DNA of 17,407 bases, taken from contig JBOHPP010000207.1 of NCBI GenBank assembly GCA_050731755.1, positions 1-17,407 on the forward strand, given 5' to 3'. Source of the stretch: JBOHPP01 sp050731755 (GTDB taxonomy: Bacteria; Methylomirabilota; Methylomirabilia; Rokubacteriales; CSP1-6). Position 1 is the first letter of the stretch. Each line of letters begins with the position of its first letter. The notes under the pieces were generated by a model that saw nothing but the letters and a program-made list of their open reading frames with translations, was not told the origin of the DNA and did no database searches. The position numbers and the translations under genes are program-made. Positions 14,464 through 17,407 of the stretch are shown here, piece after piece.

Positions 14464-15540
14464 GTGAGCATCGAGCTGACCAACATCACCAAGACCTTCG
14501 GGCGCTTCGTCGCCCTGCGCGGCGTGAGCCTCACCGTGCCCGACGGCGAGCTGGTCGCGCTGCTGGGCCCCTCCGGCTCCGGCAAGACGACGCTCCTGCG
14601 GATCATCGCCGGGCTCGAGCAGCCGGACCCGGGCAGCGGGCCGATCCGCTTCCACGCCGAAGACGTCGCCGGGCACGGCGTCGGCGACCGGCGCGTGGGT
14701 TTCGTCTTCCAGCACTACGCCCTGTTCCGTCACATGAGCGTCTTCGAGAACGTGGCCTTCGGCCTCCGCGTGCGCCCGCGCGCGGCCCGGCCCGCCAGCC
14801 CCGAGATCCGCGAGCGGGTCACCGGGCTCCTGCGGCTGGTCCAGATCGACGGCCTCGCCGACCGCTACCCTCATGAGCTCTCCGGCGGGCAGCGCCAGCG
14901 CGTCGCCCTGGCCCGGGCCCTGGCGATCGAGCCGCGCGTGCTGCTGCTCGACGAGCCGTTCGGCGCCCTCGACGCCAACGTCCGGCAGGAGCTCCGGCGG
15001 TGGCTCCGCCGGCTCCACGACGAGCTCAACGTCGCCAGCGTGTTCGTCACCCACGACCAGGACGAGGCGCTTGAGGTCGCCGACCGGGTGGTGGTGATGA
15101 ACCAGGGCGCCGTCGAGCAGGTAGGCACCCCCGACGAGGTCTTCCACCGGCCCCGGACGGAGTTCGTGATGAGCTTCCTCGGCAACGTCAACCGCTTTCG
15201 CGGCCGGGCCGAGCCGGGGCGCATCTCCTTCGCCACGGTGGCCATGGACCACGACAGCGCGCTCGCCGGCGATGCCCGGGTCTTCGTCCGGCCCTACGAC
15301 TTCGAGATCCACGCGGCGCCCAACGGCCGTCCGGGCTTCCAGGCCACGGTGCTGCGTATCCATTCGGCGGGGCCGAGCGTGCAGGTCGAACTCCTCGCGG
15401 AATCCGGCGAGGCGCTGGTAGTCGAGCTCTCGCAGGAGCGCTACCAGGCGCTCGACCTTCGCCGCGGGCGCGCCGTGCTGGTCGCTCCACGCCGCATCAA
15501 CGTCTTCGTCGACGGGGCGGCCGCGGAGGCTGCGCGTTGA
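14464..15540 (+). CDS. cysA: Sulfate/thiosulfate import ATP-binding protein CysA
   Basis: This is the homodimeric ATPase of the sulfate importer, 358 residues from GTG 14464, one base after the cysW stop. The ATPase domain carries Walker A GPSGSGKTT at 35-43, Q-loop VFQHYALFRHMSV around 81-93, signature LSGGQ at 139-143, Walker B VLLLDEP at 159-165 with D-loop FGALD, and H-loop His197 in VFVTHDQDEAL. The segment up to GNVNRFRG links to a C-terminal TOBE-type regulatory region (about 230-350), as in CysA. An in-frame opening upstream of 14464 only shadows cysW. The stop overlaps the next small gene by the TTGA motif at 15537-15540, so that gene is probably translationally coupled. Confidence 0.95.
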   Translation: MSIELTNITKTFGRFVALRGVSLTVPDGELVALLGPSGSGKTTLLRIIAGLEQPDPGSGPIRFHAEDVAGHGVGDRRVGFVFQHYALFRHMSVFENVAFGLRVRPRAARPASPEIRERVTGLLRLVQIDGLADRYPHELSGGQRQRVALARALAIEPRVLLLDEPFGALDANVRQELRRWLRRLHDELNVASVFVTHDQDEALEVADRVVVMNQGAVEQVGTPDEVFHRPRTEFVMSFLGNVNRFRGRAEPGRISFATVAMDHDSALAGDARVFVRPYDFEIHAAPNGRPGFQATVLRIHSAGPSVQVELLAESGEALVVELSQERYQALDLRRGRAVLVAPRRINVFVDGAAAEAAR

Positions 15541-15890
15541 GCCTGGCGCGCGCGATCAACGGCGCCGTCCGGGGCGTGCTCGGCCGGAGGGGTTCAGCCC
15601 GCAGCGACGACCCGCGCGAGGTGCACTTGCTGGCGAGTGTCGCAGGCGCGCCGATGACGCTCGAGGAGCGCCTCATCGTTGAGGCGCTCGCCGGCGCCGG
15701 ATCGCTCCGGCTCGCCGAGCTGGTGTCCCGCGCGGCGCACGCGTTGTACCGGGAGGAGCAGCGGCTGGGCGCCGGGGCCGCCGACATCGGGATCTTCGGC
15801 TCACGCCTGTTCGCGCCGGACGTCGCGCGGGCCCTGGAGGCCGGCAACGGGCGCCTGTGGACGATCACCTCCCGAGCGCCCCAAGAATAG
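15537..15890 (+). CDS. Small protein of unknown function at the end of the sulfate operon
   Basis: I do not recognise this gene. It encodes 117 residues from a TTG at 15537 that overlaps the cysA stop by 4 bp (TTGA), the same coupling style as elsewhere in the window. The N-terminus is basic and amphipathic (residues 1-25), with no signal peptide or membrane helix. Residues about 40-105 look mainly helical. Within this, EERLIVEALAGAGSLRLAEL could be a helix-turn-helix-like segment, and ADIGIFGSRLFAPDVARALE is a second distinct block. A strong hairpin starts four bases after the stop, supporting an operon end here. It could be an accessory or regulatory protein of the sulfate importer. The coding call rests on the overlap and the amino-acid composition. 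Confidence 0.65.
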   Translation: MSLARAINGAVRGVLGRRGSARSDDPREVHLLASVAGAPMTLEERLIVEALAGAGSLRLAELVSRAAHALYREEQRLGAGAADIGIFGSRLFAPDVARALEAGNGRLWTITSRAPQE

Positions 15891-15893
15891 ACG

Positions 15894-15919
15894 GGGGAGC
15901 CCGGTCTCCCGAGCTCCCC
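15894..15919 (+). terminator. Hairpin after the sulfate operon, possible terminator
   Basis: A 7-bp perfect stem GGGGAGC / GCTCCCC (15894-15900 with 15913-15919) has a 12-nt loop, beginning 4 nt after the stop of the last gene. An alternative inner stem GGGAG / CTCCC also fits. No T-run follows on the plus strand, so it is not a textbook intrinsic terminator. In GC-rich genomes such hairpins may still terminate or protect the 3' end. Confidence 0.45.
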
Positions 15920-15927
15920 GATTCACG

Positions 15928-15972
15928 TGGTGGGCCGTCAGGGACTCGAACCCCGGACCCCCTGATCAAGAG
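15928..15972 (-). pseudogene. 3' half of a tRNA-Lys(CTT)-like gene; 5' half missing or degenerate
   Basis: Read on the minus strand, the segment from 15972 down to 15928 has every element of a tRNA 3' half. These are the anticodon loop CTCTTGA (anticodon CTT, 15970-15968), the 3' anticodon stem TCAGG, the variable loop GGGTC, and the T-stem CGGGG with T-loop TTCGAGT and CCCTG. The acceptor strand ACGGCCC, discriminator A and encoded CCA follow. The 5' anticodon stem should be CCTGA but reads TTGGT, and the expected D-arm and 5' acceptor are not found at normal spacing. A weak GGGCC lies at 16030-16026, too far away at about 103 nt overall. This looks like a displaced 3' tRNA end such as integrases leave. 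A decayed tRNA with an insertion in its 5' half is the alternative. Confidence 0.55.
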
Positions 15973-16048
15973 ACCAAGGGCAAACGACCGAACCGCCAAC
16001 TCACTGAGACGATCGCCAAGTCGTAGGCCCGTTTAGGGACTCGGGAAT

Positions 16049-16062
16049 TGGGACTTGTCCCA
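16049..16062. repeat. Short inverted repeat in the gene-free stretch
   Basis: A perfect 6-2-6 dyad, TGGGAC-TT-GTCCCA, lies between the tRNA-like fragment and the end of the minus-strand DinB-like gene. It could be an operator or part of the 3' end structure of that gene. No T-run follows on either strand. The rest of 15973-16123 shows no gene I can support. Confidence 0.3.
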
Positions 16063-16123
16063 CCCGCAGCTCATGAGCGGCAAAGGACCCATCTCGCGGC
16101 CTTGACTCCGCTCGGGGCCGGCG

Positions 16124-16603
16124 TTAGTTGCCGACCGTCTCCCGGATGCTGCCGAAGTGCTCGTCGATGTGGGTGATCAGGCCGCTGGTGACGACCTGCT
16201 CGGCGGTCATCGGCGGCGCGTCCGTGAAGACGGTCGCGCTCTTCCCCAGCTGATCGTCACTCAGGCCACGGACCACCGCGGCGGCCGCCGCCGCGCCCTT
16301 CCTTTGGAGCGCGATCGTCTCCGCCTTGGTGCAGTGGGCGTGCTCCTTCGCGTGCTTGGCGTTCATCTCGTCGACCATGGCCCCCGTGAAGTTGCCCAGC
16401 GACTGCCCGGACACGATCGCGGTGACGATGCCGGCGATCGGCTCGAGGACGCTCGCCAGGTGGTGCGCGGTCACGCCGACCGTCCACTTCTCCGCCGCGG
16501 TCACCTTCGTCCAGTCCGCCTCGCTCAGCTTTTCGAGGATGGCGGCGGCCTCCTGAGCCTTTGCCTCGAACTGCTTCGCCAGTGCGTCGCTCTTCGCTCC
16601 CAG
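16124..16603 (-). CDS. DinB-like (four-helix bundle, metal-binding) protein, probable CTG start
   Basis: This is a small helical protein of the DinB/YfiT superfamily. The family uses a three-histidine metal site, and members include thiol-dependent transferases; the specific reaction here is unknown. The product is 159 residues from the proposed start. His47 or His48 in TAHHLA is the first ligand, and His145 with His149 in HIDEHFG is the H-x3-H pair. The W-T-x-x-E-K-W-T-V segment before the first His is typical. Start choice: the frame opens at GTG 16654, but a perfect AGGAGG (16615-16610) lies 6 nt before an in-frame CTG at 16603, and the translated stretch before it looks non-coding. No ATG, GTG or TTG is placed as well. 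No operon partner is clear; the MFS gene lies upstream on the same strand. Confidence 0.75.
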   Translation of the reverse strand: MGAKSDALAKQFEAKAQEAAAILEKLSEADWTKVTAAEKWTVGVTAHHLASVLEPIAGIVTAIVSGQSLGNFTGAMVDEMNAKHAKEHAHCTKAETIALQRKGAAAAAAVVRGLSDDQLGKSATVFTDAPPMTAEQVVTSGLITHIDEHFGSIRETVGN

Positions 16604-16609
16604 TGGTGT

Positions 16610-16615
16610 CCTCCT
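16610..16615 (-). promoter_or_regulatory. Strong Shine-Dalgarno site deciding the CTG start of the DinB-like gene
   Basis: On the minus strand this is AGGAGG, the full anti-16S complement, followed by six bases and then CTG (16603-16601). The spacing is optimal. It argues against the GTG at 16654, which would place this site inside the coding region. Confidence 0.55.
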
Positions 16616-16715
16616 CGATCGACCCGTGGGGCTGTGATGATCCGCGGACAGCACCCGCCGATCACCAGCCCGTTGGATCTCCGGTGAAGGCGCTGGGGAT
16701 ACCTGTTTCCCCCAC

Positions 16716-17407
16716 TCAGTGGGCCATGCTCGGACTCGGCAGCGCGGCCGGAAGCTGGCGGGGCGAGCGGAACGTGACCGCGATGGCGACCGCTCCGAGG
16801 CCTATCCCGCACGAGCCGATGAACAGCCAGAAGTAGCTGCCGAACGCGTCGTACAGCCAGCCGCCGGCCAGCGGCCCGAGCGCCATGCCCAGGGTGGACG
16901 CGAAGCCGACCGCGCCGAAGGTGGTTCCCATGATCCGCGCGCCGAAGTATTCGCGCACGAGGATCGCGTAGAGCGGCATCACGCCGCCGTAGGCGAACCC
17001 GAACATCAACGCGACCGCGTAGAAGTGCGAGAGCTCGCGGGTGACGAGGTAGAGGCTCACGGCCACCACCTGGAGGGCGAGCCCCGCGAACAGCACGCGC
17101 TTCGCGCCGACGCGGTCGGCCACGAGCCCGCAGATGATCTTGCCGCTCAGCGAAGCCAGGCCCGCCGCGCTGAGCACGGTGGCCGCGGCCATCGCCGACA
17201 CGCCGTGGTCGATCGCGTAGGTGACCATGTGGAAGATCGGACCCGAGTGCGCCGCGCAACACGCGAAGTACGTGAACGCGAGGGCGGCGAACTGCGGCGT
17301 GCGCAGCGCCTGCGCCGCCGTGAGCTCGCGGCCGTCAGCGTCGGCCGTCGCCTCGGGAACGTCTGCGGTCGCCGGCGCTGTCGGTTCCCGGACGAGCAAT
17401 GCGGCGG
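16716..17407 (-). CDS. MFS transporter, C-terminal part (5' end outside window)
   Basis: This is a major facilitator superfamily permease, most like the oxalate/formate or monocarboxylate antiporter group. The frame runs off the right edge, so only the central loop and the second six-helix bundle are present, about 230 residues. A hydrophilic Ala/Thr/Asp-rich linker precedes the ALRTPQFAALAFTYF helix. The loop motif GLVADRVGAKRV, the repeat of the MFS G-x-x-x-D-R-x-G signature, lies between the next helices. Later helices contain FAYGGVMPLYAILVREYFG and MALGPLAGGWLYDAFGSY, typical of this group. The stop is TGA at 16718-16716. The substrate is unknown. It is on the same strand as the DinB-like gene, with about a 113-bp gap to its proposed start. 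Confidence 0.88.
   Translation of the reverse strand, partial: AALLVREPTAPATADVPEATADADGRELTAAQALRTPQFAALAFTYFACCAAHSGPIFHMVTYAIDHGVSAMAAATVLSAAGLASLSGKIICGLVADRVGAKRVLFAGLALQVVAVSLYLVTRELSHFYAVALMFGFAYGGVMPLYAILVREYFGARIMGTTFGAVGFASTLGMALGPLAGGWLYDAFGSYFWLFIGSCGIGLGAVAIAVTFRSPRQLPAALPSPSMAH

Noticed and set aside
15679..16026. Plus-strand open frame ending in a peptide like VRDSNPGPP
   Set aside because: This peptide is the translation of the tRNA 3' half read backwards, a well-known spurious protein type. The rest shadows the 117-residue gene.
16604..16654. Extended N-terminus of the DinB-like protein from GTG 16654
   Set aside because: It would place a perfect AGGAGG inside the gene, and the translated stretch (SADHHSPTGRSRRTP) does not resemble the family's start.
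1..17407. CRISPR arrays, insertion sequences, transposase or phage genes, rRNA
   Set aside because: I looked on both strands and saw no regularly spaced direct repeats, no transposase or integrase motifs and no rRNA-like stretches. The only mobile-element hint is the tRNA 3' fragment.

Overview
The window is GC-rich bacterial DNA, with G or C at most third codon positions and many GTG starts. It is packed with ABC importer genes. Four things suggest a soil or subsurface heterotroph: two consecutive branched-chain-amino-acid-type (Liv/HAAT) importer operons, a sulfate importer operon, a sigma-54 activator, and tightly coupled GTGA gene junctions. Candidatus Rokubacteria (Methylomirabilota) or a GC-rich proteobacterium would fit. 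This assignment is inference from style; no taxonomic marker gene is present.

Layout. (1) 1-5187, plus strand: Liv operon A, with a truncated substrate-binding protein, LivH, LivM, LivG, LivF and a hydantoin/Asp-Glu racemase whose two catalytic cysteines fall at residues 76 and 181. A 10-bp GC hairpin separates the binding protein from the permeases. (2) 5188-5310: a promoter/operator region with two dyad-like boxes about two helical turns apart and a plausible sigma-70 promoter. (3) 5311-9961, plus: Liv operon B, with a Tat-signal binding protein, LivH, LivM, LivG and LivF. (4) 9980-11572, minus: a GAF / AAA+ / Fis-type sigma-54 enhancer-binding regulator, convergent with operon B and divergent from the sulfate operon. 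(5) 11573-11697: an intergenic region with a near-consensus sigma-54 -24/-12 promoter whose predicted start site lies only about 4 nt before the next start codon. (6) 11698-15890, plus: sulfate importer operon sbp-cysT-cysW-cysA plus a small unrecognised gene. (7) 15891-16123: no protein gene. It holds a hairpin and the clean 3' half (anticodon loop to CCA) of a Lys-CTT-like tRNA on the minus strand whose 5' half is missing or degenerate, which resembles an attachment-site scar. (8) 16124-17407, minus: a DinB-like protein that probably starts at CTG, then the C-terminal part of an MFS transporter that runs off the window.

How the parts work together. Each Liv operon encodes a complete periplasmic-binding-protein importer; the substrates cannot be read from sequence. 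The racemase in operon A points to hydantoins or related chiral compounds. The divergent activator and the sigma-54 promoter make a coherent hypothesis that sulfate uptake here is under sigma-54 control rather than the usual CysB control. I found no clearly new multi-gene system. The most checkable unusual points are the sigma-54 / near-leaderless sulfate operon, the tRNA 3'-half scar, the CTG start, and the small gene at the end of the sulfate operon.
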